Of a DNA stretch of 64,000 nt, positions 1 to 8,292 are shown piece after piece. The notes under the pieces were generated by a model, which was not told the origin of the DNA, made no database searches, and worked only from the letters and a program-made list of their open reading frames with translations. The translations under genes and the position numbers were made by a program. Source of the DNA: Bradyrhizobium cytisi (GTDB taxonomy: Bacteria; Pseudomonadota; Alphaproteobacteria; Rhizobiales; Xanthobacteraceae); assembly GCF_008123515.1 (NCBI RefSeq), contig NZ_VSSR01000013.1, positions 62,001 through 126,000 on the forward strand, given 5' to 3'. Numbering within the stretch: the first letter of the stretch is position 1; every line of letters starts with the position of its first letter.

Positions 1-1135
1 GGTCGAAGCGGGTCCTGCGAGCCTCCGATAATGCAAAGTCGAGAAAATCTTCCATCTGGCTCAGGGGAAGAGACCGAAGCAATTCTTTCGCAGTCTCTAC
101 GTCCCTGGATGAGACATAGGGAATGCCGTCACGCTTTTGACCCGTTCGCTTTTCAACGAATAGATAGGCGACCTGGTGGGGCTCCCCTATCGCCTGGCTC
201 TCGTCATGAAAATTAAATTGGAAATCGCCCTGGTGGCGGCGGACATAGAACGTTTGATAGTCCGATGCGAACCGAGCTCCTGGCCGGAAAGCTATCACAA
301 AACCTTCGCGCGTTTCCGCCGGGCTGATATCGTAAGATCGGAGAAAGCCGACCCTCACAAGTTGATCGAGATGACTGCCGAGCTGGTCACGGATAATGTC
401 CGATCGATATTTAAGAACGGTGAGACCGCCCAACCATTCAAGACAAATGTCGTCGTAGCGCTTCTTGAAGGATACTCGGTTCAAATGCTTGCCGTCGAAA
501 GGGATGGAGAAATGATAGAACAGCCTCATGTAAAATGCGGTCGCGACTGAACTAAGCTCCTGCATCAGCACGTGGTTGAGACAGGTGAAGTGCTTATCAT
601 TCAGGGATTGAATAATTGGATCGGCAATGACCACTGTGCAGGCAGTAATCGGGTCCGTCGCCGAGTTGCGGCGCTCAATCAGCACTTCATTAAAGATGCT
701 GAAGTCGTGTTCGACGAACCGATCCTCTTTCTTGAACTGCGCTATAACGTGCGTGTATCGGATCTGTCGCAGCGCTCGGATCAATTCCTCGCTATCGCGG
801 CCTCCCCATATTTTTCGTCCAGCTAATCTCATGAGTTCGCGCTGAGAGAATGATATTTGCTTTTGAGCTGGAGATCCGAAGCGCGACTGTTTTCGTATAA
901 CGGCCATCGCGACTTTGTGTGCGAATGGACCGGGTTGTGCGTACTCGGGATCGAGCCGCACGGTGATGTGTTTTTCAGCGACACCCCGATTGATTTCAAT
1001 GTTACGAGTCCGGCTGCGAGCACGTTTCGGATCGTGACAGAACAAGACACCGAAAACACGAAGCAAAGTATTTTCGAGATATATCGCTTCCGTCTCAATT
1101 GTTCGCTGGTTGTCGGTCGCTTGTGTGGTTTCCAT
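1..1135 (-). CDS. Plasmid-type replication initiator (RepA/RPA-like), 3' end outside window
   Basis: An uninterrupted reading frame of 378 codons runs from an ATG at 1135 off the left edge, so the C-terminus is missing. A TAA lies in frame just upstream of the ATG, which fixes the start. The protein is charged and has no signal peptide. Its general look, including the segment HDFSIFNEVLIERR around residues 140-155, resembles the 'replication initiator protein A' family of alphaproteobacterial plasmids and integrative elements; this is a family-level recognition, not a proven match. It lies 56 bp downstream of a co-directional DNA-binding coiled-coil gene, as expected for a rep/accessory pair. 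If correct, it would initiate replication of the excised element. Confidence 0.55.
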   Translation of the reverse strand, partial: METTQATDNQRTIETEAIYLENTLLRVFGVLFCHDPKRARSRTRNIEINRGVAEKHITVRLDPEYAQPGPFAHKVAMAVIRKQSRFGSPAQKQISFSQRELMRLAGRKIWGGRDSEELIRALRQIRYTHVIAQFKKEDRFVEHDFSIFNEVLIERRNSATDPITACTVVIADPIIQSLNDKHFTCLNHVLMQELSSVATAFYMRLFYHFSIPFDGKHLNRVSFKKRYDDICLEWLGGLTVLKYRSDIIRDQLGSHLDQLVRVGFLRSYDISPAETREGFVIAFRPGARFASDYQTFYVRRHQGDFQFNFHDESQAIGEPHQVAYLFVEKRTGQKRDGIPYVSSRDVETAKELLRSLPLSQMEDFLDFALSEARRTRFD

Positions 1136-1191
1136 CGTGTCATCAAATTATGACACGGAAACAAGTTGAAGCAGACCGAGGCTGTGGACTG

Positions 1192-1857
1192 TTAGCGGGA
1201 CTGATCGGAACGAATTTCTGAGGCGTCCGGTCGATCTTTGAAGTTTTCCAACAAAGGTGTAAATAGCTTTTGTAGTCCGGCAACTAAGTGATTTGTTTCG
1301 CGAGCGCGCTCCGTCCCTTCCGCAATTTGTTTATCCTTTACGTCGATTTGCGCGCGCAAGAATGCATTCTCTCGTTCAAGAGCTGCGACATAGCGTGGGT
1401 CTTCTGGCGCAGTTGTCGCGACTGGTCGTGGCATGTCGGTGGTTGTCGTGGATTGTTGTTGCGGCACTTCGGCCTTATTTTCTGCGGCGACAGTTGTCGA
1501 TACTTGTCGTAGCTCGTCGGCCTCTGTCGACCCCTCTTGTCGCTGCATGTCGCCCTTGTTTTCCAGAACAGTTTCTGTCGCGACAGGGCGCGGCAAGTCG
1601 CGACTGGTCGCTGCCATTACCTCCTTTAGGTATGCAATGTGCTTCTCGACTGATGCGCGTGTTATAAGATACTTTTCGCCAAATTCTGTTTCGATACGAC
1701 GCGACGAAAGGTGTTGTTTTGCGCAGTATCGCTGAATGCTTCGGGGAGTGCGGGGGATGCCGGCTGCTGCATAGAGGGCGAGAGCGTCTTCAATCGTTAG
1801 AGTAAATTCGCTGTCGTCGTTGGTCGCGGCCTGTCGCGACATGTCGATGGTTTCCAT
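1192..1857 (-). CDS. Helix-turn-helix protein with C-terminal coiled coil (KfrA/MerR-like accessory replication or partition protein)
   Basis: About 221 aa from the ATG at 1857; an upstream ATG at 1905 would add 16 residues but crowds the vsr stop. Residues about 15-80 look like a DNA-binding domain: LTIEDALALYAAAGIP, then RSIQRYCAK, then a segment ending YLITRASVEKHIAYLKE, which is typical of MerR-like excisionase or plasmid regulator folds. The middle is low in complexity and holds two copies of D(L/M)PRPVAT. The end (ALERENAFLRAQIDVKDKQ) is a heptad-like coiled coil. Proteins of this layout often accompany plasmid replication genes and bind their own region. The gene itself is dense in GTCGCGAC and TGTCG repeats. 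Confidence 0.6.
   Translation of the reverse strand: METIDMSRQAATNDDSEFTLTIEDALALYAAAGIPRTPRSIQRYCAKQHLSSRRIETEFGEKYLITRASVEKHIAYLKEVMAATSRDLPRPVATETVLENKGDMQRQEGSTEADELRQVSTTVAAENKAEVPQQQSTTTTDMPRPVATTAPEDPRYVAALERENAFLRAQIDVKDKQIAEGTERARETNHLVAGLQKLFTPLLENFKDRPDASEIRSDQSR
1415..1840. repeat. Cluster of GTCGCGAC palindromes inside the coiled-coil gene
   Basis: Four copies of the 8-bp palindrome GTCGCGAC lie at 1415-1422, 1577-1584, 1597-1604 and 1833-1840, with many extra TGTCG/CGACA half-sites between them. They encode part of the repetitive protein middle, so codon repetition alone could explain them. Their place directly upstream of the replication initiator also fits iteron-like binding sites inside a coding sequence. 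Confidence 0.45.
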
Positions 1858-1909
1858 GGGTTGATGATAACGCGGGGCACGCGTGACCGAGCCGGTTATC
1901 CCCATGCCG

Positions 1910-2338
1910 TTAGTAACGCGGAGCCAACGGCATCCTCATTATTTGCTTAGCGAGCTGATGGAGTTGTTGGGAGTCTACGGTCTCGCATTCCCAAACAGTA
2001 AAGACCTTCCAGCCAGTGGCCTGCAATGTCGCAGCATGTCGCGCGTCGCGCTCGCGGTTGCCCGCGATTTTCGGATTCCAGTAGGCCTGGTTTGATTTCA
2101 CCTTGCGAGTCCCGTCGATGCACTTGGGGCATCCGTGCCAAAAGCAACCATGCACAAAAAGCACCGTCCGACGGCCGGGGAATACTAGGTCGGGCTTACC
2201 TGGGAGATCACGGCGATGAAGTCGAAAGCGCAAGCCGTGTGCATGCAGAAACTTACGCACAACAAGCTCGGGAGTTGTGTCCCGGCTAGGTATGCGAGCC
2301 ATATTTCTGCTGCGTGCTTCAGGGGTTAGATGATCCAT
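1910..2338 (-). CDS. vsr: Very short patch repair (Vsr) DNA mismatch endonuclease
   Basis: 142 aa, the usual size of Vsr. The Vsr core is plain: KPDLVFP with Asp50, then FVHGCFWHGC with His63 and His68, matching the catalytic Asp51, His64 and His69 of E. coli Vsr; Cys67, Cys70 and Cys73 could help bind the structural zinc. The family nicks DNA 5' of the T in T:G mismatches made when 5-methylcytosine deaminates. It therefore goes with the C5-cytosine methyltransferase encoded 1.1 kb away and is probably tuned to the same recognition site. It is divergent from the candidate restriction gene across about 130 bp, which should hold both promoters. Confidence 0.93.
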   Translation of the reverse strand: MDHLTPEARSRNMARIPSRDTTPELVVRKFLHAHGLRFRLHRRDLPGKPDLVFPGRRTVLFVHGCFWHGCPKCIDGTRKVKSNQAYWNPKIAGNRERDARHAATLQATGWKVFTVWECETVDSQQLHQLAKQIMRMPLAPRY

Positions 2339-2467
2339 CGTGATTCAATGACTCGATTCTTGCGCCCGAAAGAGTAATCATAGGTTGCGGCTGGATTGCG
2401 ATTCGGACGGTGGAAGCGGGGGCAGTGCAGGTTGGCCAAAGATACACCATTTGGGCAGGGGACGCGC

Positions 2468-3448
2468 ATGCGCGTCCTGGAAGAATATTTCGCGGGAGCT
2501 GGCGAGGTAAACGAAGCCAACGCGTGGGAGCATATTTACCGGTGCCTACTTTGGATGAACGTCGGCGCCGGACTTGCTCACATTTACGATTCTAACCACA
2601 TGCAATCTGGTGGTGTCTTCCATGCTCGTGCGGTGCGCTTTACGGAGCTGCTTTGTAAGCGCTGGAACATTTCTCAAAAGGAACTTCCTGCACGCATCGA
2701 TATCCTCTTCAAAGGTTGCGTTGCCGAACTCAAACGCCGCGAAGAAGAGGACGGGGAGATCGATAGCGAAACGGAATCAGAACTTATCTCCGCAATCCAA
2801 GCGCAACTGCGCGGCGAAGGTATCAAGGACGATCGTGCGCTTGTACTCGCGCGCATGATCGAGGTGCAGAGCCGCGATTTCTTCACGCTGGGTAATAAAA
2901 GGAAGAATGCGCTCGGTGAAGGCTTTGAAGATCTGTTGCTGATTCTCTTGCAGCGCGTGTCACAAATTCCGTTGGAAAAATTGCCGCTTCGCACGCCAGT
3001 GTCTGGTTTGCCCGGCTTCAGGCGTGCGCCTCCGCGGAACAAGGGTGATCCACGCAAGCGCGAACCGCATCCGGATATTGCCATTGTTGAGGGCGACGTA
3101 ACGCACGTTATCGCAACCGCGAAGTGGTCGATGCGTCAGGATCGCGAAACTCAATTTCAGTCGGAATACAATTCATTCCAAATGAACAAGACTCAAACAA
3201 CAGAACTGACGTACGCGTTGATTACGAATGAGTTCGATATTGCCCGTTTGAAGAATGTCGTAAACGCGGAGCCGGGCCGCGACCGTGGCGGGTACATTTT
3301 CCACAACGTGTACCACATCTGTCTCCCGTTGCTGCGCGAAACGCACGGGGATCGGTTCAAAGAAATCGAGCCGTGGGTTGGTACAGGCAAACTGCGTTCG
3401 CTCGATAGTTTTTTGGTCGAGATGCGCGGCCGTTTTGGCAAACAATAA
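2468..3448 (+). CDS. Candidate type II restriction endonuclease (PD-(D/E)xK-like)
   Basis: 326 aa from the ATG at 2468, chosen because a purine-rich AGGGGA Shine-Dalgarno lies just upstream; a TTG 72 bp earlier would also be in frame. I do not recognise a named family. A PD-(D/E)xK-like core is visible near residues 202-219: HPDIAIVEGD, ten residues, then TAKW, with Asp203 and Lys219 as putative metal and catalytic residues. The N-terminal 150 residues are helical. The role is inferred mainly from position: it lies between vsr and a C5 methyltransferase, and its stop codon abuts that gene's stop (3448/3449) tail to tail. The first 2.5 kb around it has lower GC than the chromosome further right. 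Confidence 0.6.
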   Translation: MRVLEEYFAGAGEVNEANAWEHIYRCLLWMNVGAGLAHIYDSNHMQSGGVFHARAVRFTELLCKRWNISQKELPARIDILFKGCVAELKRREEEDGEIDSETESELISAIQAQLRGEGIKDDRALVLARMIEVQSRDFFTLGNKRKNALGEGFEDLLLILLQRVSQIPLEKLPLRTPVSGLPGFRRAPPRNKGDPRKREPHPDIAIVEGDVTHVIATAKWSMRQDRETQFQSEYNSFQMNKTQTTELTYALITNEFDIARLKNVVNAEPGRDRGGYIFHNVYHICLPLLRETHGDRFKEIEPWVGTGKLRSLDSFLVEMRGRFGKQ

Positions 3449-4771
3449 CTAAAGCGCCAATGCCAGCTGCTTCGCCTTGTCCGCATGTGCGAGAATGGCA
3501 GCGAGAGTTTCGCCGATCGCTTTGGCAAAAAGTGGTGGTACTGCGTTTCCAACTTGCCTGTACCTGCTGTGCCGGTCACCCGCAAGAAAATGATATGTAT
3601 CGTCAAAGGAATGAAGACGCGCAAACTCGCGCACGGTGAGTGCCCGAGGCTTTCCGTAGTGGAACACGCAGTCAGCCTTCGTGTTTAGGGTCCAGCTGAA
3701 ATGCTGTGGGTATAGCTTCCGGTACGCAAAGAAATACTTTCGGCTGAGCGTATCGCGTCCAAGCTCGGGTCCCCATTTCTTTTCCGACAGATACCGTAAG
3801 GCTAGGTGCTCGGGGAGGTCACGAAAGTTGCCCCCTTGGGGAATGGAGCGCAGCCGAAGCACGGTGTCCTCTCGGATAGAGGGCACATCGGCATTGAAGA
3901 GTGCATTCGATCCGGCACGGCGTGCCTTTTGATACGCGGAGAGTGCCTTGGACTGATATTCGATAGCTTCGTTTGAAGGTTTCCGTACGAGCTTCTTGTT
4001 CGGAGTAAGCCAATCCAAATCACCAATCGCTTGCTCTACTGTAACTAGCTGGGAATTGCTGGGGTCAAGGAGCTTCGCTAAAGACCGGACTGTCTCAGAA
4101 GATTTGCCGTGACGATACTTCCAACGTTCGCCACTCGGCCGGCGCTCCAAATAGGGAAGCGACCCGAGAAACTGACTTTCAGGAAAATGCGGTGCAAGCT
4201 CCAAGTCTCGGCGAACGCCGATAAAGAGAATGCGTAGCCGGCTCTGCGGTACGCCGAACCCCGCGGCATCAAGCACGCGGCACTCAACGCGATACTCATT
4301 ATCGATCGCGAGATCTTCAAGGATCTGGGCGCGCACGGCTCCGCCGCCGAGATTTTCAAGGCCCGGAACGTTTTCCATGACGAACGTGCGCGGCCGTAAT
4401 GTCCGGATCACCGACACGTAGTGGCGGTACAGCTTGTTGCGTGGATCGTTGATGAGGCGATTATGATTGCGAACCTGCGAGAACCCCTGACAGGGCGGCC
4501 CGCCGATCACAGCATCAAGCTCGATGCCCTCGACGGCATCGAATAGCTCTTCTTTGACGCTTCGCTCAGATATGTCGCCAAGCACAAATCTCGTGCCGTG
4601 CTTCTGGTGGTTGTGGAGATACGTAGCGCCGGCTGATGGGTCGATGTCCGTAGCCGCGATCGTACGGAAACCAGCCTGGCGAAAGCCTTCGGAAAGGCCG
4701 CCCGCGCCCGCAAACAAGTCGAGACAGCGAAATCCTCGCGGCGGGTTCTTGTGTTTCGAGGTCTGCGGCAT
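3449..4771 (-). CDS. DNA (cytosine-5-)-methyltransferase of a type II restriction-modification system
   Basis: 440 aa from ATG 4771 (a GTG at 4774 is also possible). All main C5-methyltransferase motifs are present: motif I LDLFAGAGGLSEGF near residue 18, motif IV GGPPCQGFS with the nucleophile Cys94, motif VI MENVPG with Glu134, a motif VIII region (QSRLRILFIGVR), and the C-terminal RQVGNAVPPLFAKAIG (motif X). It transfers a methyl group from S-adenosylmethionine to C5 of cytosine in the recognition site, protecting host DNA from the partner nuclease. Its start overlaps the stop of a small upstream gene by one base (TGATG-type junction), so the two are co-transcribed. The target sequence cannot be read from the protein. 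Confidence 0.95.
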   Translation of the reverse strand: MPQTSKHKNPPRGFRCLDLFAGAGGLSEGFRQAGFRTIAATDIDPSAGATYLHNHQKHGTRFVLGDISERSVKEELFDAVEGIELDAVIGGPPCQGFSQVRNHNRLINDPRNKLYRHYVSVIRTLRPRTFVMENVPGLENLGGGAVRAQILEDLAIDNEYRVECRVLDAAGFGVPQSRLRILFIGVRRDLELAPHFPESQFLGSLPYLERRPSGERWKYRHGKSSETVRSLAKLLDPSNSQLVTVEQAIGDLDWLTPNKKLVRKPSNEAIEYQSKALSAYQKARRAGSNALFNADVPSIREDTVLRLRSIPQGGNFRDLPEHLALRYLSEKKWGPELGRDTLSRKYFFAYRKLYPQHFSWTLNTKADCVFHYGKPRALTVREFARLHSFDDTYHFLAGDRHSRYRQVGNAVPPLFAKAIGETLAAILAHADKAKQLALAL

Positions 4772-4962
4772 CACTGCTGTTTCCGATCCTGCGGAGCAAT
4801 ATCTAACGTGAGCTGCAGGCCCTTGCTTTCGTCTTCGATGAGGCGATCAACTGAGTACCGGATCAACCACGCGACCGAGACCTTCCGCCGCTCTGCCATA
4901 AGACGGAGCAGGCGGCCTTGCTCGGCCGTCAGGGTCGCTGTTGTCCGTGGATTCTTGCTCAT
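4771..4962 (-). CDS. Small ribbon-helix-helix-like protein upstream of the methyltransferase
   Basis: 63 aa. A short basic strand (TTATLTAEQGRLL) is followed by two helices (RLMAERRKVSVAWLIRYSVDRLIED), the pattern of CopG/Arc-type ribbon-helix-helix DNA-binding proteins. Its stop codon overlaps the start of the methyltransferase gene, so the pair is translationally coupled. A role in controlling the restriction-modification genes or the divergent DUF262 promoter is inference; most known controller proteins of such systems are helix-turn-helix instead. Confidence 0.6.
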   Translation of the reverse strand: MSKNPRTTATLTAEQGRLLRLMAERRKVSVAWLIRYSVDRLIEDESKGLQLTLDIAPQDRKQQ

Positions 4963-5076
4963 CCTCGTCGCACATCAGAGTGCATCACTTTGCAGCGCCA
5001 TGATGCACAGACTGCCGGCCGAATCAAAACAATCCATGAACTTCCGCACAATGTTCTTGTTTTGTTCTAATTTCAA
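4963..5076. promoter_or_regulatory. Divergent intergenic region between the methyltransferase operon and the DUF262 gene
   Basis: About 114 bp separates two divergent transcription units, so promoters for both must lie here or just inside the ends. It is AT-richer than its surroundings (runs such as TTCTTGTTTTGTTCTAATTTC near 5052). No clear palindrome was seen. Confidence 0.4.
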
Positions 5077-6417
5077 GTGGAAAATGGGCGCGGCATTGCC
5101 CCCGATCCGAACGGAATAGTGATATCCAAACGTCGCGCCCGGAGATCGAGCGCCTGGTCAGTTCGGAAGAAAAAGCGAGTTAGCCTGGTGGCAAAAGAAC
5201 CCGAGATGTTGTCCAGCGAGGACGAAGAATTTGGAAGTTCCGAGGAGAACGGGGACCAGCCTGCTTGGTTTACCGATGACGGCTCCGAGGATATCGACGC
5301 AAGCTTCAAAGAATACGACATCACCTCGTCGCCGAACGACTTTAACATCCGGACGATAGTCGATTTTATCGAAGCGGGTCCCTTTCGAATCCCTGGGTTC
5401 CAGCGAAATTACGTTTGGGATCGCAAGCGCGCGTCAAAACTGATTGAGTCGGTGCTTATCGGGTTGCCGGTCCCGCAGATCTTTCTTTACGAGGAAGATC
5501 GAAATCAGTTCCTGGTTATCGACGGCCAGCAGCGCCTTATGTCTATCTATTATTTTGTAAAGGGTCGCTTCCCACGACGAGCACAGCGTCCGCTCATTCG
5601 CCGAATTGTGGCTGAGAAGGGGTTTCTTCCAAAAGAGATTTTGGCGGACGATGCCTATTTTCAGAAGTTCAATCTTTACCTCCCGGGCGTTGCCGGCGGA
5701 CAACGGTCGCGCTTCTATGGAAAGAACTTCGAAACCCTTGGTGAAGACCAAACCACGTTCAATCTGAGGACCATTCGCAACGTCATAATTAAGCAGAATG
5801 CTCCCAAGGAGGAGCGCGACACATCGATATTCGAGATTTTCAATCGGCTGAATACCGGTGGTGTGAACCTCCGTCCCCAAGAAATTCGAGGAAGCCTGTA
5901 CCACTCAACGTTCATGGACCGGTTGAACAAGCTAAACATAGAGCCTGTCTGGCGTAATCTCATTGGGCAAGAAGAGCCTGATTTACATGCGAAAGATACC
6001 GAGATTTTGCTGAGAGCAATCGGGCTCACCGTGGATGGTGAAAATTATGCCGAGCCGATCGGTCAGTTCTTGAATACGTTTGCCAAAAAGGCGCGAGCGT
6101 TAGACGTTACACAGCTCGACTATTTAGAGAAATTGTTCGGAGCGTTTCTGGAGCGCGTACAAGGCGTATCAGTGGATGGCTTCAGAGTTGAGCGATCAGG
6201 ACGATTCAGCATTGCGATGTTTGAGGCCGTTTTTCGCGCAGCGTGCACGGATGCATTCAAGAAAAAATCACTGGATGTTTGGCCGCTAACCGACGCGGCA
6301 CTTGCAAAACTTAAGTCAGACAAAAAATTCATCGAGGCCACAAAAGAAGGTATCGGTAGGGCAACGCATGTGGCAGACCGCTATGCGCGCGCCCGCGAGC
6401 TGCTTGCTGCCAAGTAG
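5077..6417 (+). CDS. DUF262 (GmrS/ParB-like nuclease fold) domain protein
   Basis: 446 aa from the GTG at 5077; an in-frame GTG at 5188 and ATG at 5206 are alternatives, and the basic first 40 residues may not be translated. The DUF262 core is clear: FRIPGFQRNYVW near 102-113, then KLIESVLIGLPVPQIFL, then the hallmark VIDGQQRL around 147-154. A later segment, FEIFNRLNTGGVNLRPQEIR, is also typical. The fold is related to ParB/Srx. In GmrSD type IV restriction and in BrxU it binds and hydrolyses NTP and helps cut modified DNA, but the HNH-containing DUF1524 half is absent here. The gene ends 11 bp before a HEPN gene, so the two form one unit. Confidence 0.85.
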   Translation: MENGRGIAPDPNGIVISKRRARRSSAWSVRKKKRVSLVAKEPEMLSSEDEEFGSSEENGDQPAWFTDDGSEDIDASFKEYDITSSPNDFNIRTIVDFIEAGPFRIPGFQRNYVWDRKRASKLIESVLIGLPVPQIFLYEEDRNQFLVIDGQQRLMSIYYFVKGRFPRRAQRPLIRRIVAEKGFLPKEILADDAYFQKFNLYLPGVAGGQRSRFYGKNFETLGEDQTTFNLRTIRNVIIKQNAPKEERDTSIFEIFNRLNTGGVNLRPQEIRGSLYHSTFMDRLNKLNIEPVWRNLIGQEEPDLHAKDTEILLRAIGLTVDGENYAEPIGQFLNTFAKKARALDVTQLDYLEKLFGAFLERVQGVSVDGFRVERSGRFSIAMFEAVFRAACTDAFKKKSLDVWPLTDAALAKLKSDKKFIEATKEGIGRATHVADRYARARELLAAK

Positions 6418-6428
6418 GCTGGGTAGCG

Positions 6429-6986
6429 ATGGCAACGGATATTGAAACCTTCTACGCATCCCACAAGGCTGTCGTAGATTTTCTGATAGCCAACCAGCAG
6501 CCATCATTCGCAAGTGATACGAATAACAATTTTCGCCGATCGCTGATTTTAGCGATCGCGAGTTCATTTGAGCACGAGATCACGGGGATTGTTGCGCAGA
6601 TACCTCACGTCCATGCGCAGGGTAATCCGATCATGGTCGGCTTGATCGAGCAGAGGGTGATTCCGCGGCAGTACCACACCTATTTTGATTGGGATAAAAA
6701 GAACGCGAACAAGTTCTTTGCGATGTTTGGTGTCGAGTACGCCGACCTTGCGAAGGCGCGAGTCACGGCGGATGCTGGCCTCGATCAAGCAGTCAAGGAT
6801 TTCCTAGCACTCGGAGATACACGAAACAGGCTCGTTCACCTTGACTACGTGAACTTCGATATTGAGAAGTCGCCGGACGACATTATTGCCATGTATCGTT
6901 CTGCACAGAGCTTCATTGTGTTCTTGCGGGATACTCTTCTGAGGATGCCTGAGAGGTCGTTAGAAGCTGAGCCCGTTGGTAATTAG
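6429..6986 (+). CDS. RiboL-PSP-HEPN-type protein, candidate RNase partner of DUF262
   Basis: 185 aa, all-helical. The sequence GDTRNRLVHLD contains the HEPN signature R-N-x3-H (Arg132, Asn133, His137), the RNase active site of most HEPN proteins. Upstream, a long helix with SSFEHEITGIV fits the RiboL-PSP-HEPN class, which often stands beside DUF262 genes. Predicted role: a metal-independent ribonuclease held in check or activated by the DUF262 protein, as in abortive-infection or toxin-antitoxin-like modules; this is inference. The IS5-family insertion begins at the last base of its TAG stop, but the rejoined target also reads AATTAG, so the protein is probably full length. Confidence 0.75.
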   Translation: MATDIETFYASHKAVVDFLIANQQPSFASDTNNNFRRSLILAIASSFEHEITGIVAQIPHVHAQGNPIMVGLIEQRVIPRQYHTYFDWDKKNANKFFAMFGVEYADLAKARVTADAGLDQAVKDFLALGDTRNRLVHLDYVNFDIEKSPDDIIAMYRSAQSFIVFLRDTLLRMPERSLEAEPVGN

Positions 6987-7818
6987 TCGTTCGTGAAGAA
7001 CGTCCCTGAGCACCGTTTTACGCAAGGTGTGGTTGCGATAGGTGGCGACAGAGTATCCATAACAGGCCGCATAAAAGTTCGGTGAGCCAGCGGCGGAGCA
7101 GGCTGAAGTTGTAGCCGGCGGCGGCGAGCACGGCGTTGGTGCGGTCGCCGTCGCGACCCTTGAGATGGTTACGGCGCATTCGGTGGTCGTCCTTGAGATG
7201 GCCGATCACAGGCTCGACGGCGGCGCGACGCCGCATCTCGCGGCGGATGGCTTTGGTGACACGGCGAACCTGGCCGCTGATCCAGACCTTGAACCGGTCG
7301 GGATAGTTGTGGCCGCGGTAGCCCTTGTCGCCGTGGATGCGGCGCGCTGCAACACCAGTGAGCTTTTCGAGGTCGGCGATGACGGGACCGAGCGTGTGGC
7401 CGTCATAGGGATTGCCGTGCAGGGCCTTGGCATGCAGTACGAACTGCCCGCCTTTGGGCGCGGTGGCAGGCGTGGCAATCGAGACTTTGCAGCCAAATTC
7501 GTAAGGTGCTCGGGCCTTGCCTTTGCCGATGCACTCCACCTCGGGGGCGTGCAACGAGTAGACCTTGGGACCGCGCTGACGCTGCTCTTGATGGCGAACC
7601 CGGTGGGCAAGATCGAGCAGCGGACCAAAGCGATCCTCAAGCGCAGGGTCGCCCTCGATCTTGCGTCTGATGTCACGGATGATGCGGCCAAGCCGGGTGC
7701 GCAGGAATTTGAGCTCTCGCCGGGCACGCTTGAACTGTAAGCGCGAATTTCCCTGCACCTTTTGCTTTTGAGTGCTCTGATGCATGAGGTGTCCACCAAA
7801 ATAGGTGGACACCTTGTG

Positions 7819-8292
7819 ATGGCAGACGAAGATCAGAAACTGCGGGTCAGGCTTGTTGGTCGGAACGGTCGCCGGCGCTACGAGGCAGCATCGAAGGAGC
7901 GTCTTGTCGCGAGTTGTCTTGAGCCTGGCGTTTCGGTATCGAGACTTGCGCTCGAACACGGGGTCAACGCGAACCTGCTTCGGAAATGGATCAAGAAGCA
8001 CACCGCGACCAGGTCTCTGCCGCGGTCTTCCCCATCGGCGTTCATCCCGGTTCAACTTGAGGGGGCTTCCGATCGCGCCCTGTCGCGGGGGAGCAGCGTG
8101 GCGATGGTGGGTTTGCCGGCGGCTTGCGATGAAGTGCGCGGGTCGGAACCCAAGGGGACTACAGCTTTTTGTTCTCCGGCCAAAGTGAGCGCGTCGCTGC
8201 CGAACGGCGTGAAGCTCGCGCTGGAATGCGGCGATGTGGATGCATTGACTGCGATCATCGGAGCCCTGGCCCATGTTCAGACTGGGCGGTGA
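7819..8292 (+). CDS. tnpA: IS66 TnpA (helix-turn-helix accessory transposition protein)
   Basis: 157 aa from ATG 7819 (MADEDQKLRV). The first half is a helix-turn-helix domain (KERLVASCLEPGVSVSRLAL, then HGVNANLLRKWIKKH), as in IS3 OrfA and IS66 TnpA. The C-terminal half ends with LPNGVKLALECGDVDALTAI, a typical IS66 OrfA tail. It overlaps tnpB by 20 bp, which suggests coupled translation. The protein probably binds the element ends. Confidence 0.92.
   Translation: MADEDQKLRVRLVGRNGRRRYEAASKERLVASCLEPGVSVSRLALEHGVNANLLRKWIKKHTATRSLPRSSPSAFIPVQLEGASDRALSRGSSVAMVGLPAACDEVRGSEPKGTTAFCSPAKVSASLPNGVKLALECGDVDALTAIIGALAHVQTGR

Noticed and set aside
857..1153. A plus-strand frame of 98 codons opposite the replication initiator
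   Set aside because: It is antisense to the long initiator frame that starts at 1135, has no ribosome binding site and no recognisable domain.
1415..1840. CRISPR-like array
   Set aside because: The GTCGCGAC copies are 8 bp, irregularly spaced and inside a coding sequence; no spacer pattern and no cas genes anywhere in the window.
7165..7740. A 191-codon plus-strand frame across the IS5-type transposase
   Set aside because: It is the complement of the 3' part of the transposase gene; composition follows the antisense of that gene.
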